NCBI GenBank assembly: GCA_902790465.1 | Contig: CADASF010000001.1 | Coordinates: forward strand, 1-64,000 | From: an uncultured bacterium | GTDB taxonomy: Bacteria; Vulcanimicrobiota; CADAWZ01 | Reading direction: 5' to 3' | Length of the DNA stretch: 64,000 bases | In this document: positions 16,237 to 25,906 of the stretch, piece by piece | Position numbering within the stretch: the first letter of the stretch is position 1 | Layout of the letters: every line of letters begins with the position of its first letter | Notes under the pieces: model-generated | Seen by the model: only the letters and a program-made list of their open reading frames with translations | Told to the model about the DNA's origin: nothing | The model's database searches: none | Program-made: the position numbers and the translations under genes

Positions 16237-18066
16237 TCACTCCACCGTTACGCTTTTTGCCAAATTTCTCGGCTGATCTATATCACAGCCTCTAACATCT
16301 GCAATATAATATGACAACAACTGAAGAGGAATGACAGAAAGAATAGCTGAAACATAAGGAGAAGCATCAGGAATTTTTATCAAATTCTTTACAACTGTTT
16401 TTGCTGTATCATCCCCTTCTGAAGCTATTCCAATTACAAGTCCTTTTCTTGCTGCAACTTCTTTGACATTGCTTATAACCTTTTCATATAATTTCGATTT
16501 AGTCATAATAACTACAACAGGACAATTTTCATCAATAAGTGCAATAGGACCATGTTTCATCTCACCTGCAGCATATCCTTCAGCATGGATATATGAAATC
16601 TCTTTCAACTTCAACGCACCTTCAAGTGCCAATGGATAATTTACATTCCTTCCCAAAAACAGAAAATCTCTGCAATTTTGATACATACGAGCTATCATTT
16701 TTATATTTTCAATATTTTTATGTTGCAAAATAATTTCTATTTTTTGAGAAATAGAAGAAAGTTCCGATATATATTCCAAAAGTGTTTCTTCACTTATCAT
16801 TTCCCTAATCTTTGCTAAATAAAGGGCAATAACATACATTACCAAAACTTGAGTTGTAAAACTCTTTGTAGCAGCAACACCTTTCTCAAATCCAGCATTT
16901 GTATAAATTACGCCATCAACTTCTCTTGTTATTGAACTTCCAACAACATTTGTTACAGCAACAGTTTTTACTCCAAATTTTCTGGCTTTTACTACTGCTT
17001 CTTTAGTATCTGCAGTTTCCCCAGACTGACTGATGGCTATAAAGAGGGTATCATCTGAAATTATTGGTTCCCTATAAATAAATTCAGAAGCAACATCTAT
17101 GTCAACAGGCAATTTTGCAAGTTCTTCAATAAAATATTTTCCAAGAAAACCTGCATGATATGCAGTTCCACATGCCACTATAGAAATACGCCTAATCTTT
17201 TTTAAATGCTCTACAGGGATATTAAAATTAGGTAAATAAAAATCATTATTTCTGATTGTTCCATTTATTGTTTTTGCAAGACACTCTGGCTGTTCGTATA
17301 TTTCTTTTAACATAAAATATTTATAGCCATTTTTTTTAGCCATTTCGGCATCCCACAAAACCATAGATGTTTTGTATTTTATAGGATTTCCATCAAAATC
17401 AAACATTGAGATTTTGCCTTTTTTAATAAAACCAAGCTGTCCATTATCTATATAAACAACTTCTCTTGCATAATCCAAAAAAGCAACTACATCTGAAGCA
17501 AGGAAAGTTTCCCCTCTTCCAATTCCTATCACAAGTGGAGATTTCATTCGGGCAAAAAATATGGTATCAGGACAATCTGCACATATAACAGCAATGGCAA
17601 AGGCCCCTCTTAATAGAGGAACAGATTTTTTAAATGCCTCCTCAAAATTATCTGTATAATTATCTTCTATCAGATGTACAATTACTTCTGTATCTGTATC
17701 TGAAACAAATTTATGACCTTTTGCAATAAGCTCATTTTTTAACTCCATAAAATTTTCTATTATTCCATTGTGAACAACAGCAATTTTATTTTTGCAATCA
17801 ATATGAGGATGTGCATTTACTTCAGATGGAACTCCATGGGTAGCCCATCTACTGTGCCCTATACCAACAGTTCCATTAATAGGATTATTTTTGAATTTTT
17901 CTTCTAATTCTTTTATTTTTCCAACACTTTTTATGATAGAAAGACCATTTTTCCCAGCAAAAGCCATTCCTGAAGAATCATATCCTCTGTATTCAAGTGT
18001 TTTTAGTCCATTAAGAACAACTTCTGGAACATTTCTTTTTCCATAATATCCTACAATACCGCACAT
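16237..18066 (-). CDS. glmS: Glutamine-fructose-6-phosphate aminotransferase (isomerizing)
   Basis: GlmS makes glucosamine 6-phosphate for peptidoglycan and other amino sugars. All 609 residues are present: N-terminal glutaminase with Cys2 nucleophile (MCGIVGYYG, RGYDSSG, GHSRWATHG), then two SIS sugar-isomerase domains (SQSGETADT, ATKSFTTQVL, LGRNVNYPLALEGALKLKE, HGPIALI) and the C-terminal DQPRNLAKSVTVE. ATG 18066 is preceded by TGGAG. It faces clpC; the 272-base gap between their true starts contains repeat relic R1d. I see no glmS ribozyme in the upstream leader, which is short and A+T-rich. Confidence 0.98.
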   Translation of the reverse strand: MCGIVGYYGKRNVPEVVLNGLKTLEYRGYDSSGMAFAGKNGLSIIKSVGKIKELEEKFKNNPINGTVGIGHSRWATHGVPSEVNAHPHIDCKNKIAVVHNGIIENFMELKNELIAKGHKFVSDTDTEVIVHLIEDNYTDNFEEAFKKSVPLLRGAFAIAVICADCPDTIFFARMKSPLVIGIGRGETFLASDVVAFLDYAREVVYIDNGQLGFIKKGKISMFDFDGNPIKYKTSMVLWDAEMAKKNGYKYFMLKEIYEQPECLAKTINGTIRNNDFYLPNFNIPVEHLKKIRRISIVACGTAYHAGFLGKYFIEELAKLPVDIDVASEFIYREPIISDDTLFIAISQSGETADTKEAVVKARKFGVKTVAVTNVVGSSITREVDGVIYTNAGFEKGVAATKSFTTQVLVMYVIALYLAKIREMISEETLLEYISELSSISQKIEIILQHKNIENIKMIARMYQNCRDFLFLGRNVNYPLALEGALKLKEISYIHAEGYAAGEMKHGPIALIDENCPVVVIMTKSKLYEKVISNVKEVAARKGLVIGIASEGDDTAKTVVKNLIKIPDASPYVSAILSVIPLQLLSYYIADVRGCDIDQPRNLAKSVTVE

Positions 18067-18107
18067 ATTAAAAACTCCAAAATATGAAGATTAAAATCAA
18101 AAAATAA

Positions 18108-18163
18108 TTAAGGCGTGTTGTTAAATTCTATTTTCACAAAATTTATTTACCAACACAACTTAA
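18108..18163. repeat. R1d: 56-bp relic of R1 ends, upstream of glmS and clpC
   Basis: TTAAGGCGTGTTGTTAAAT at 18108-18126 faces TTTACCAACACAACTTAA ending at 18163. These are the outer ends of R1a with almost no interior, so this is an internally deleted or minimal copy. It lies in the divergent promoter region of glmS and clpC. Confidence 0.65.
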
Positions 18164-18338
18164 TTAAAAAATTCAACATAATAAATATTTTACCTTTATA
18201 GCGTTTTTTTTTATTTCACATAGTCAATTTTTTATAAGACATTTGAAAGGATATAAAGGCATATTGTCGAAAAAACAAAGTAGAATCCATAGAATTTACA
18301 AGTATAAAGGCAATGGAAAACAAGGAGGAAAACTTATT

Positions 18339-20798
18339 ATGTGGGAACCTTTTACAGAACGAGCCAGAAGGTCTATTGTACTTGCTCAGGAAGAAGCTCA
18401 AAGAATTGGAACAAACTATATAGGAACAGAGCATTTGCTCCTTGGAATAATGAGCGAAGGAGAGAGTGTTGCCGCTAAAGTCCTTGAAAGGCTTGGTTTA
18501 ACACTTTCAAAACTCAGAAAAGAAGTTGAGGCAAATACTGCAAATTCACCAAAATCCAAAAGTCCAGAAGTAGTATTTACCCCAAGAGCCAAAAAAGTTA
18601 TTGAAATAGCCTATGAAGAAGCGAGAAGTTTATCTAACAACTACATAGGCACAGAACACCTTCTTTTAGGGCTTATAAAAGAAAGTGAAGGTGTTGCTTC
18701 AAGAGTTTTAAACAACTTAGGCATAGATATTAATAGAATAAAATCAGAAATAACAAATATATTGGGAATAGATACTCCAACCCCACAGCAAGTAAAAGAG
18801 AAAACCAAGACCCCTACCCTCGATCAGTATAGTAGAGACTTGACAAAACTTGCTAGAGAGAAAAAATTAGACCCTGTAATCGGAAGACAGACAGAGATTG
18901 ACAGAATAATACAAATCTTGTCGAGAAGACAAAAAAATAATCCTGCACTATTGGGTGAACCAGGTGTTGGTAAAACAGCTATTGTCGAGGGACTTGCTCA
19001 AAGAATATGTGAAAATGATGTTCCAGAGACAATAAGAGACAAAAGAGTTGTTAATATAGATATGGCTTCTATTGTAGCAGGTACTAAATACAGAGGCGAA
19101 TTTGAAGAACGACTCAAAAAAATAATGGAAGAAATCCGTTCAGCTTCTGGTGAAATAATACTATTCATAGACGAATTACATGTAATAGTTGGTGCTGGTT
19201 CAGCAGAAGGCTCATTAGATGCAGCAAATATCCTAAAGCCACCATTAGCAAGAGGAGAATTGCAGTGTATAGGTTCAACAACTCCTGATGAATACAGAAA
19301 ACATGTCGAAAAAGACGCAGCACTTGAGAGAAGATTCCAACCTGTAAGAATCGAAGAGCCAACACAAGAACAGACAATAGAAATTTTGAAAGGATTAAGA
19401 GACAGATACGAAGCACATCACAAAATCAGAATTACTGATGAAGCGATCGTTATGGCTGTAAAACTTGCAGACAGATATATAAGTGATAGATTTTTGCCAG
19501 ATAAAGCCATTGATGTAATAGATGAATCATCTTCAAGAGTTCGTCTAAAAGCAACACTTCCACCTGCAGAACTCAGAAAAGCGGAAGCAGATTTAAGAAG
19601 AATCAAAGAAGAAAAAGAGACTGTAATAAAAGCCCAAGAATACGAAAAAGCTGCAAAATGCAGAGAAAAAGAAGATGAATTGAGAGAAAAAATTGTTGAG
19701 CTTCGTGCAGAATGGGAAGAAAAGAAAAACAATAGAGGTTCTAACCTCAATGTTTTGACAGAAGATGATGTTGCTTATGTAGTATCTCAGCAAACAAAGA
19801 TTCCTGTTACAAAACTTGCAAAAGAAGAATCTAAAAAACTTCTTGCTATGGAAGATGAATTAAAGAAGAGAATCATCGGACAGGATGAAGCAATACATAT
19901 AATTTCAAAATCAATAAGAAGAGCAAGAGCTGGACTTCAAGATCCAAAGCGTCCAGTAGGTTCATTTATATTCTTAGGTCCAACAGGTATAGGAAAAACA
20001 GAACTTGCAAAAGCTCTCACCGAATTTTTATTCGATGATGAAGATGCACTCGTAAGAATAGATATGTCTGAATATATGGAAAAATTTGCTGTATCTCGTC
20101 TCATCGGAGCTCCTCCAGGATATGTTGGATTTGAAGAAGGCGGACAGCTCACTGAAGTTGTCAGAAGAAAGCCATATTCTGTTGTTCTCTTAGATGAAAT
20201 AGAAAAAGCTCATCCAGATGTATTTAATATCCTATTGCAAATTCTTGAAGACGGAAGATTGACAGATTCACAGGGAAGAAATGTGAACTTCAAAAATACT
20301 GTCATAATAATGACTTCAAATATCGGTACATCTTCAACAATAGAAGGCGGAGAAATCGGTATTAGATCGGTAAAAGATACAGGTTCTCCAGAAGCAAAAC
20401 ATGAGAGAACAAAAAGAAAAATAATGGACGAAGTCAAAAAGCTGTTTAAACCAGAGCTTTTAAACAGAATTGATGAAACAATAGTTTTCCATCACCTTGG
20501 CGAAAATGAAATCAAGCAAATTGTCGATCTTATGATGAATAGAGTAAGAAAAGAGATTGAAGATCGCAAACGCAAGATGAAAATAACAGAAGAGGCAAGA
20601 ACTAGACTTGCAAAAGAAGGATATGATCCTGCTTATGGTGCAAGACCACTCAGAAGAGCAATTCAAAGAATGGTTGAAGACCCTCTTGCTGAAGAATTCA
20701 TCAGAGGTGGTTATGAAGAAGGAGATACAGTCTTAATCGACATAGACCCAGATGATGAGAAAAAATTAAAATTTTCAAAAGTTGAAGAAGATAAATAA
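18339..20798 (+). CDS. clpC: ClpC AAA+ unfoldase
   Basis: ClpC unfolds proteins and feeds them to ClpP. I start at ATG 18339 ([12 protein letters not shown]), 11 bases after AAGGAGG; a longer frame from 18243 lacks a site and is not conserved. The 819 residues hold two Clp_N repeats (about 3-145), AAA1 with GEPGVGKT (about 209), a middle UVR-like coiled segment (about 420-460, [17 protein letters not shown]), AAA2 with GPTGIGKTE (about 546), MSEYMEK and the C-terminal D2-small domain. The order clpC-radA-yacL-ispD matches B. subtilis, but ctsR, mcsA, mcsB and disA are missing, so the partner for adaptor-dependent activation is not evident. Confidence 0.96.
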   Translation: MWEPFTERARRSIVLAQEEAQRIGTNYIGTEHLLLGIMSEGESVAAKVLERLGLTLSKLRKEVEANTANSPKSKSPEVVFTPRAKKVIEIAYEEARSLSNNYIGTEHLLLGLIKESEGVASRVLNNLGIDINRIKSEITNILGIDTPTPQQVKEKTKTPTLDQYSRDLTKLAREKKLDPVIGRQTEIDRIIQILSRRQKNNPALLGEPGVGKTAIVEGLAQRICENDVPETIRDKRVVNIDMASIVAGTKYRGEFEERLKKIMEEIRSASGEIILFIDELHVIVGAGSAEGSLDAANILKPPLARGELQCIGSTTPDEYRKHVEKDAALERRFQPVRIEEPTQEQTIEILKGLRDRYEAHHKIRITDEAIVMAVKLADRYISDRFLPDKAIDVIDESSSRVRLKATLPPAELRKAEADLRRIKEEKETVIKAQEYEKAAKCREKEDELREKIVELRAEWEEKKNNRGSNLNVLTEDDVAYVVSQQTKIPVTKLAKEESKKLLAMEDELKKRIIGQDEAIHIISKSIRRARAGLQDPKRPVGSFIFLGPTGIGKTELAKALTEFLFDDEDALVRIDMSEYMEKFAVSRLIGAPPGYVGFEEGGQLTEVVRRKPYSVVLLDEIEKAHPDVFNILLQILEDGRLTDSQGRNVNFKNTVIIMTSNIGTSSTIEGGEIGIRSVKDTGSPEAKHERTKRKIMDEVKKLFKPELLNRIDETIVFHHLGENEIKQIVDLMMNRVRKEIEDRKRKMKITEEARTRLAKEGYDPAYGARPLRRAIQRMVEDPLAEEFIRGGYEEGDTVLIDIDPDDEKKLKFSKVEEDK

Positions 20799-20811
20799 AA
20801 AATAGATATAT

Positions 20812-20855
20812 TTCCCTTTCACATTTGAAATTAATTATTCAAATGTGAAAGGGAA
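20812..20855 (+). other. 18-bp perfect hairpin between clpC and radA
   Basis: TTCCCTTTCACATTTGAA (20812-20829) is exactly complementary to 20838-20855, with an 8-base loop ATTAATTA. No T-run follows on the plus strand, so it is not a standard terminator. The 3' arm contains GAAAGGG, the only ribosome-site-like sequence before the radA ATG at 20868 (about 14 bases away). It may stabilise the clpC mRNA 3' end, reduce read-through or limit radA translation. Confidence 0.75.
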
Positions 20856-20867
20856 AAAATAAAAAAT

Positions 20868-22247
20868 ATGAAACCAAAAACACAATATGTATGTTCGAAT
20901 TGTGGTTCTGTATCACTAAAATGGATAGGTAGATGTCCAGATTGCGACAAATGGAACACATTTCAAGAAGAGACAATAATCCCAAAATCATCTTCTATAA
21001 ATAACTCTCTTCTCGTCCAAGGTTCAAAACCTGAAAAAATACAAGAAATAGACACAGCCGAACATCAACGAATAAAAACAGGGTCAGAAGAACTTGATAG
21101 AGTTTTAGGAGGCGGAATAGTACCTGGTTCCGTAATTTTGGTAGGTGGACCTCCTGGAATTGGAAAATCGACATTACTTTTACAGGTTTCAAACGGAATT
21201 TCAAAATATGGCAAAGTTCTCTATGTAAGTGGAGAAGAATCTTCAAAACAAATAAAAATGAGAGCAGACAGATTACATATAAATCCTGAAAATTTATATG
21301 TTATGTCTGAAGTAAATTTAGATGAAATTTTAAATCAATGTAGTCTTGATAGATATTCTCTTATAATACTTGATTCAATACAGACTGTTTTTAGACCTAA
21401 TACAGAATCAGCTCCAGGTAGTGTAAGCCAAGTTAGAGAATGTACTTCTGCCCTTGTCAGAATGGCAAAAACAGCAGAATCTGCATTGATAATAGTGGGA
21501 CATGTTACAAAAGAAGGAAATATTGCTGGACCAAGAGTCTTAGAACATTTAGTTGATTCTGTGATATATTTTGAAGGTGAACATATTCAAAACTTTAGAA
21601 TTATTAAACCTGTTAAAAATAGGTTTGGTTCAACAGATGAAGCTGGAATATTTGAAATGACTTCAACAGGATTAAAAAGCATACAAAATCCTTCAGGGTA
21701 TTTTCTCACAGGTAGAACAGGTGATGCTTCAGGTTCTGCAATAATCCCTGTAATAGAAGGCTCAAGAGCTATATTAGTTGAACTTCAAGCATTGGTTACA
21801 AAATCATGGTTTGGCATTCCAAACAGAAAAACAAATGGTTTTGATATAAACAGGTTATCACTAATTTTAGCAGTAATAGAAAAAAGAGCAGGATTACAAA
21901 TATCCTCAAATGATGTTTATGTAAATGCAGTTGCTGGTATGGAAATAACAGAACCTGCTGCAGATTTAACAGCTGCAACTGCAATAATTTCAAGTTATAC
22001 AGACAAAACATTAGGTGTTGAAAGTGCTATTTTTGGAGAAATAGGTTTAGGAGGAGAGATAAGAGGAGTTTCATTTGCTGAAAAAAGAATAGCAGAAGCC
22101 GAGAGACTTGGTTTTAAAAAAATATTCATACCAAAACAAAATGAGTCAGCAATATCTTCTTATAGAAATTCTTCGAGAAATAATCCGATAAAAATAGTAA
22201 CTTTATCAACAGTAAAAGATTTAGTTTATAGTTTAGGGAAGGGCTAA
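20868..22247 (+). CDS. radA: DNA repair protein RadA
   Basis: RadA is a RecA-related helicase that helps branch migration in recombination. The 459 residues show an N-terminal zinc finger (C9, C12, C23, C26), Walker A GGPPGIGKST near residue 92, the RadA-specific KNRFG motif near residue 251, and the C-terminal Lon-like domain (GAIIS-type region AATAIISSYTD and GEIGLGGEIRGV). The gene lies 69 bases after clpC behind a perfect hairpin, and 22 bases before yacL, in the conserved Firmicutes order minus disA. Confidence 0.97.
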   Translation: MKPKTQYVCSNCGSVSLKWIGRCPDCDKWNTFQEETIIPKSSSINNSLLVQGSKPEKIQEIDTAEHQRIKTGSEELDRVLGGGIVPGSVILVGGPPGIGKSTLLLQVSNGISKYGKVLYVSGEESSKQIKMRADRLHINPENLYVMSEVNLDEILNQCSLDRYSLIILDSIQTVFRPNTESAPGSVSQVRECTSALVRMAKTAESALIIVGHVTKEGNIAGPRVLEHLVDSVIYFEGEHIQNFRIIKPVKNRFGSTDEAGIFEMTSTGLKSIQNPSGYFLTGRTGDASGSAIIPVIEGSRAILVELQALVTKSWFGIPNRKTNGFDINRLSLILAVIEKRAGLQISSNDVYVNAVAGMEITEPAADLTAATAIISSYTDKTLGVESAIFGEIGLGGEIRGVSFAEKRIAEAERLGFKKIFIPKQNESAISSYRNSSRNNPIKIVTLSTVKDLVYSLGKG

Positions 22248-22269
22248 ATAATATAGTTCGGATATATCA

Positions 22270-23361
22270 ATGAAAAAATTAATCAAAGGATTATTTTTTA
22301 TATTTTTCTCTCTATGTGGGGGAATTGCAGGATGGTCTATTTATAAATATTTAAATCCAATCCTCCAAAATGTCTCTCCTGAGTTATCTTTTATAAATTC
22401 AGTTGTTTTTACAATAATAGGAATTATTTTTGGCATTTCTTTTAGTTCAGCACTTTCCGATTCCATTTTAAAACTGATAGAGCAAATAGCAAAACAACTC
22501 TTGACAATGTCAACAAAAAAATTGACTGGTGGAGCTGTTGGTTTAATTGCAGGGTTAATTACATCTGCCCTATCAGTTTATATAATTTCAACAATTCCTT
22601 TTGATTTAATTCCATTCGGAAGATATATCCACTCCCTTTTTTCAATATCAATAACAATACTCATCTGTTACATAAGTGTTTATTTAGGGGCCATAATAAT
22701 TGGAAAAGTATCAGTTTCATCCCAAATGTTGAAATCAAAAAATGGACTTGATCTATTTTGGGGTGAAAAACAAAAAATAATTGATACTAGTGTGATCATT
22801 GATGGCAGAATTTATGATATATTAAAAACTGGATTTATAGATAGTACAATTATAGTTCCACGCTTTATTTTGACAGAACTTCAAACATTGGCAGATTCAG
22901 CAGATGATTTAAAGAGAACAAAAGGCAGAAAAGGGCTTGATCTTCTCGAAGTAATGAAAAAAGAATTTGAACTTGAAATTGTAGATCAAGACTACGAAGG
23001 AATACCTGTTGATGACAAATTATTAAATTTAGCCACAGAATTACATGCAAGCCTATTGACAAATGATTATAATTTAAATAAAGTTGCAACTGTAAAAGGC
23101 ATTGAAGTATTAAATATAAATGATCTATCAAATGCCGTAAAACCAGCAATTCATGCAGGTGAAATTTTAAAAGTAAATGTAATAAAAGAAGGTAAAGAAG
23201 CAAATCAAGGAATTGCATATCTTGAAAATGGAACAATGATTGTAATTGAAAATGGAAAGAAATACATCGGAGAAGATGTAATTATAGAAGTAACAAGCTA
23301 TCTTCAGACATCTGCAGGAAAAATGGTATTTTCAAAAATTTATCAAAATAAGAAAAAGTAA
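22270..23361 (+). CDS. PIN/TRAM-domain membrane protein (YacL-like)
   Basis: The 363 residues start with four hydrophobic segments (about 5-25, 42-62, 82-104, 117-140), followed by a PIN nuclease-like domain (about 166-290) whose acids appear in IIDTSVIIDGRI, ELQTLADSADD and LLTNDYN, and a C-terminal TRAM domain (about 292-360, GEILKVNVIKEGKEANQGIAYLENG). It matches B. subtilis YacL in layout and position between radA and ispD. The family is membrane-anchored and presumed to bind or cut RNA; its physiological target is not known. Confidence 0.92.
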   Translation: MKKLIKGLFFIFFSLCGGIAGWSIYKYLNPILQNVSPELSFINSVVFTIIGIIFGISFSSALSDSILKLIEQIAKQLLTMSTKKLTGGAVGLIAGLITSALSVYIISTIPFDLIPFGRYIHSLFSISITILICYISVYLGAIIIGKVSVSSQMLKSKNGLDLFWGEKQKIIDTSVIIDGRIYDILKTGFIDSTIIVPRFILTELQTLADSADDLKRTKGRKGLDLLEVMKKEFELEIVDQDYEGIPVDDKLLNLATELHASLLTNDYNLNKVATVKGIEVLNINDLSNAVKPAIHAGEILKVNVIKEGKEANQGIAYLENGTMIVIENGKKYIGEDVIIEVTSYLQTSAGKMVFSKIYQNKKK

Positions 23362-23396
23362 AACTTGTTACAGACGGAAAACAGGACGAGAAAAAA

Positions 23397-24116
23397 ATGA
23401 AAGAAAAAAAGATTGCAGGACTTATCACAGCAGGTGGCTCTTCGTCTCGAATGAAAGATGGAATTAACAAACTTTTTATTCCAATAAATGGGATTCCAAT
23501 TTTAATTTATTCTGTAATTGCTTTTTCAAATAGTGAAAAAATAGACAGCATTTTCATATCTGTAAAAGAAAATTTGATTCCACTTGTGAAAAGTCTTTGT
23601 ATATCTTTTAAGATAGCAAAAAAAATTGTAGTTGTAAAAGGTGGAGAAACAAGACAAGAATCAGTAAAAAATCTGCTTTTATCCGTACCAAATGAAATAG
23701 ATATTATATGTGTTCACGATGGGGCAAGACCTATGATTACATCAAAATCAATAGATTTTCTGCTTTCAAATTTCACAGAAGATATCGACGGCATAATCCC
23801 TTGTACCTCAATAACAGACACAGTAAAAAAGATTGACAAAAATAATATAATAATTTCAACAGAACCAAGAGACGAACTTGTAAGAGTACAAACTCCTCAG
23901 ATATTTAAAAGAGATATACTAATTGAAGCATACAAAAAAGCAGAAGAAGATAAATTTACAGGAACAGATGAGGCTTCATTAGTTGAAAGATTATCTAAAA
24001 AAATAAAAGTGATAAAATTACAAGGGAAAAATTTAAAAATCACATATAAAGAAGATATAGAAACATTCAAACAATTTTTACTCCCGAAGGACATTATAAA
24101 ATATGCCAATGGATGA
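23397..24116 (+). CDS. ispD: 2-C-methyl-D-erythritol 4-phosphate cytidylyltransferase
   Basis: IspD is the third enzyme of the MEP route to isoprenoids, joining CTP and methylerythritol phosphate. The 239 residues match the usual size. Key parts are the glycine-rich loop GLITAGGSSSRMKDGINKLF, VKGGETRQESVKN, CVHDGARPMI and VRVQTPQIFK, then GTDEASLVE. The gene follows yacL at 35 bases. The next gene starts inside its last codons, so the two are likely coupled. ispF is not adjacent. Confidence 0.96.
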   Translation: MKEKKIAGLITAGGSSSRMKDGINKLFIPINGIPILIYSVIAFSNSEKIDSIFISVKENLIPLVKSLCISFKIAKKIVVVKGGETRQESVKNLLLSVPNEIDIICVHDGARPMITSKSIDFLLSNFTEDIDGIIPCTSITDTVKKIDKNNIIISTEPRDELVRVQTPQIFKRDILIEAYKKAEEDKFTGTDEASLVERLSKKIKVIKLQGKNLKITYKEDIETFKQFLLPKDIIKYANG

Positions 24117-24486
24117 CAATGATATAAGAGAAGAAATGGAATATCTAGATGAAGTAATGCTAGATTATTCCACTATGGTAAAAAATATAGGAAAAAATGG
24201 ATTGGCTGCAAGTCTATTGATGAATTATAGAGATGAAATTCAAGACATAATGACAGAACTTGCAATGAACAACAGAGATGTAAAAGAATATAGAAAAAAT
24301 TTGATAATGCTTGACAATGAGCTGAGACAAAAGGCTCAGCTGTATGTAAATGAAGTTGGACATGCAAATTTTAAGCAATATCAAATAATAAATAATCCCC
24401 CTCCTGAAAGATGGTGGTGGTATTTAAATAGAGTAACCATGGGGAGAGAGGAAGACAAAAAGAAACCGTGGGAATTTTGGAAATAA
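24109..24486 (+). CDS. Small uncharacterised protein, helical with aromatic C-terminus
   Basis: I do not recognise this 125-residue protein. From ATG 24109 (24103 is also possible, two codons earlier) it is mostly polar and likely helical to about residue 95, then has the unusual tail NNPPPERWWWYLNRVTMG and ends KKPWEFWK, rich in Trp. No signal peptide or membrane helix is seen. It overlaps ispD by 8 bases and overlaps the following lipoprotein gene by 19 bases, so it is part of the same operon. The C-terminal Trp-rich end may be an interaction motif or may touch the membrane. Confidence 0.6.
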   Translation: MDDNDIREEMEYLDEVMLDYSTMVKNIGKNGLAASLLMNYRDEIQDIMTELAMNNRDVKEYRKNLIMLDNELRQKAQLYVNEVGHANFKQYQIINNPPPERWWWYLNRVTMGREEDKKKPWEFWK

Positions 24487-25892
24487 ATAAATTTTTATCA
24501 TTTATATTTATTTTGTCTATTTTTCTATTTGTAACAGGTTGTTATAATGCAAAATTGGCAGAAAAAATAGACCTAGCTCAAAAACAGCTTGAAATTGGTG
24601 CAACTGCTGATTCAGAAAAGACGATTCAAAACATTATTTTAAAGATAAAAGATAAAAAACAACTTGCAAAAATTCTCTCAATAAAAGCTGAAATATCTGC
24701 AGGTAAGGGTATGTTCAAACACTCAATAGAAGAAATAAGAACAGCTGTTGCTTTAGATTCCCAAAATGGAGAAATAAGAAAGCAATCTGCAAAAGTATAT
24801 TTGAGAATGGGAGATTTAAATAGATCATTATCTGAAATAGAAAGAGCTACAGAAATATCACCTGATGATTTGAGTATATCCGCATTAAAAATATATATAT
24901 TGTCAAAATTATATGATAAATATACAGCTCTATCTTATGCAAGAAATCTTCTGAGAGAACATTCTGAATGTCAACACACAAAAAAAGAACTAAACTTAAT
25001 ATATTTAAAAATTGCAGACTTGCTTGTAGAAGAAAAAGAATATAGCAAAGCAAAAAGTATATATGAAGATATATTAAAAGATGAACAACAAAAAGATAAT
25101 GCCTTATTAGGAATTGCAAATATTTATTATCTTCAAAAAAATACAAAAAAAGCTGAAAAATTTGTTTTACAATCAATAGAAGCAAATGAATTTAATCCAG
25201 AATCACATATACTTGCAGCAAGAATATACCATCTACAAAATCAACCACAAAAAATAAAGAGAGAATTGGAATCTGCACTAAATCACAACTGTACGACTCC
25301 AGCCCTTGCCATTGAATATGGATTTCTATGTCTCAGAAGTAAAGATCTCGAAACTGCTGAAAAATTTGCTAAATTGGCATTGAATTCAGCTCCAAATGAT
25401 CCTGATGTACTTGGATTTGTAGCAACTGTTGCAATAGATAAAAATCACTTTCAGCAGGCAAAAGAATATTCACAAAAATCACTTGACTTAGATTCAAAAA
25501 ATATGATTGCCCATGTTGCAAGAACAGAAATGGCACTTAAAAATAAAGATTTTAAAGAAGCTGAAAAACATCTAAAGATATGTCTTGAAAATGATGACAC
25601 ATTTCTAATTGCAAATACATATATGGCAAAAATAAAACTTATCCAAAACAATATAAAAGAATCTGAAAAATATATAGATAAAGCCATTGCAAAAGCTCCG
25701 ACAGATCATTTTGCACTATATTTTAAATCATGTATTTGTGCTACAAAATCAGATAAAGCAAATGCTTTTAAATATCTTAAAAAAGCTATTAAACACGGAG
25801 CTAAAGGAAAGAGAGAAATCATAAGAGACAACTGTTGGCAAAAATATTTAAACGATCAAGAATTTAAAAAAATCATAAATGAAATATCTTAA
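24468..25892 (+). CDS. TPR-repeat lipoprotein
   Basis: The 474-residue protein has a short N-region, a hydrophobic segment (FLSFIFILSIFLFVTGC) and a lipobox VTGC with Cys at about residue 25, indicating an outer-surface or periplasmic lipoprotein. From about 30 onward it is a chain of roughly 12 TPR-like units. GTG 24468 is the likely start; TTG 24477 would also keep the signal. It overlaps the upstream small gene and is followed 15 bases later by a membrane-protein gene. TPR lipoproteins serve in envelope assembly or protein traffic; the partner is unknown. Confidence 0.8.
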   Translation: MGILEINKFLSFIFILSIFLFVTGCYNAKLAEKIDLAQKQLEIGATADSEKTIQNIILKIKDKKQLAKILSIKAEISAGKGMFKHSIEEIRTAVALDSQNGEIRKQSAKVYLRMGDLNRSLSEIERATEISPDDLSISALKIYILSKLYDKYTALSYARNLLREHSECQHTKKELNLIYLKIADLLVEEKEYSKAKSIYEDILKDEQQKDNALLGIANIYYLQKNTKKAEKFVLQSIEANEFNPESHILAARIYHLQNQPQKIKRELESALNHNCTTPALAIEYGFLCLRSKDLETAEKFAKLALNSAPNDPDVLGFVATVAIDKNHFQQAKEYSQKSLDLDSKNMIAHVARTEMALKNKDFKEAEKHLKICLENDDTFLIANTYMAKIKLIQNNIKESEKYIDKAIAKAPTDHFALYFKSCICATKSDKANAFKYLKKAIKHGAKGKREIIRDNCWQKYLNDQEFKKIINEIS

Positions 25893-25906
25893 AAGAGGGT
25901 AAACAA

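Noticed and set aside
18243-18338. 96-base N-terminal extension of clpC
   Set aside because: The GGAGG-preceded ATG at 18339 gives the conserved ClpC start; the extension is Lys-rich and not family-like.
16130-18338. glmS ribozyme or other riboswitch near glmS
   Set aside because: The glmS leader between its start at 18066 and clpC is A+T-rich and holds only the R1d relic; no ribozyme-like pairing was recognised.
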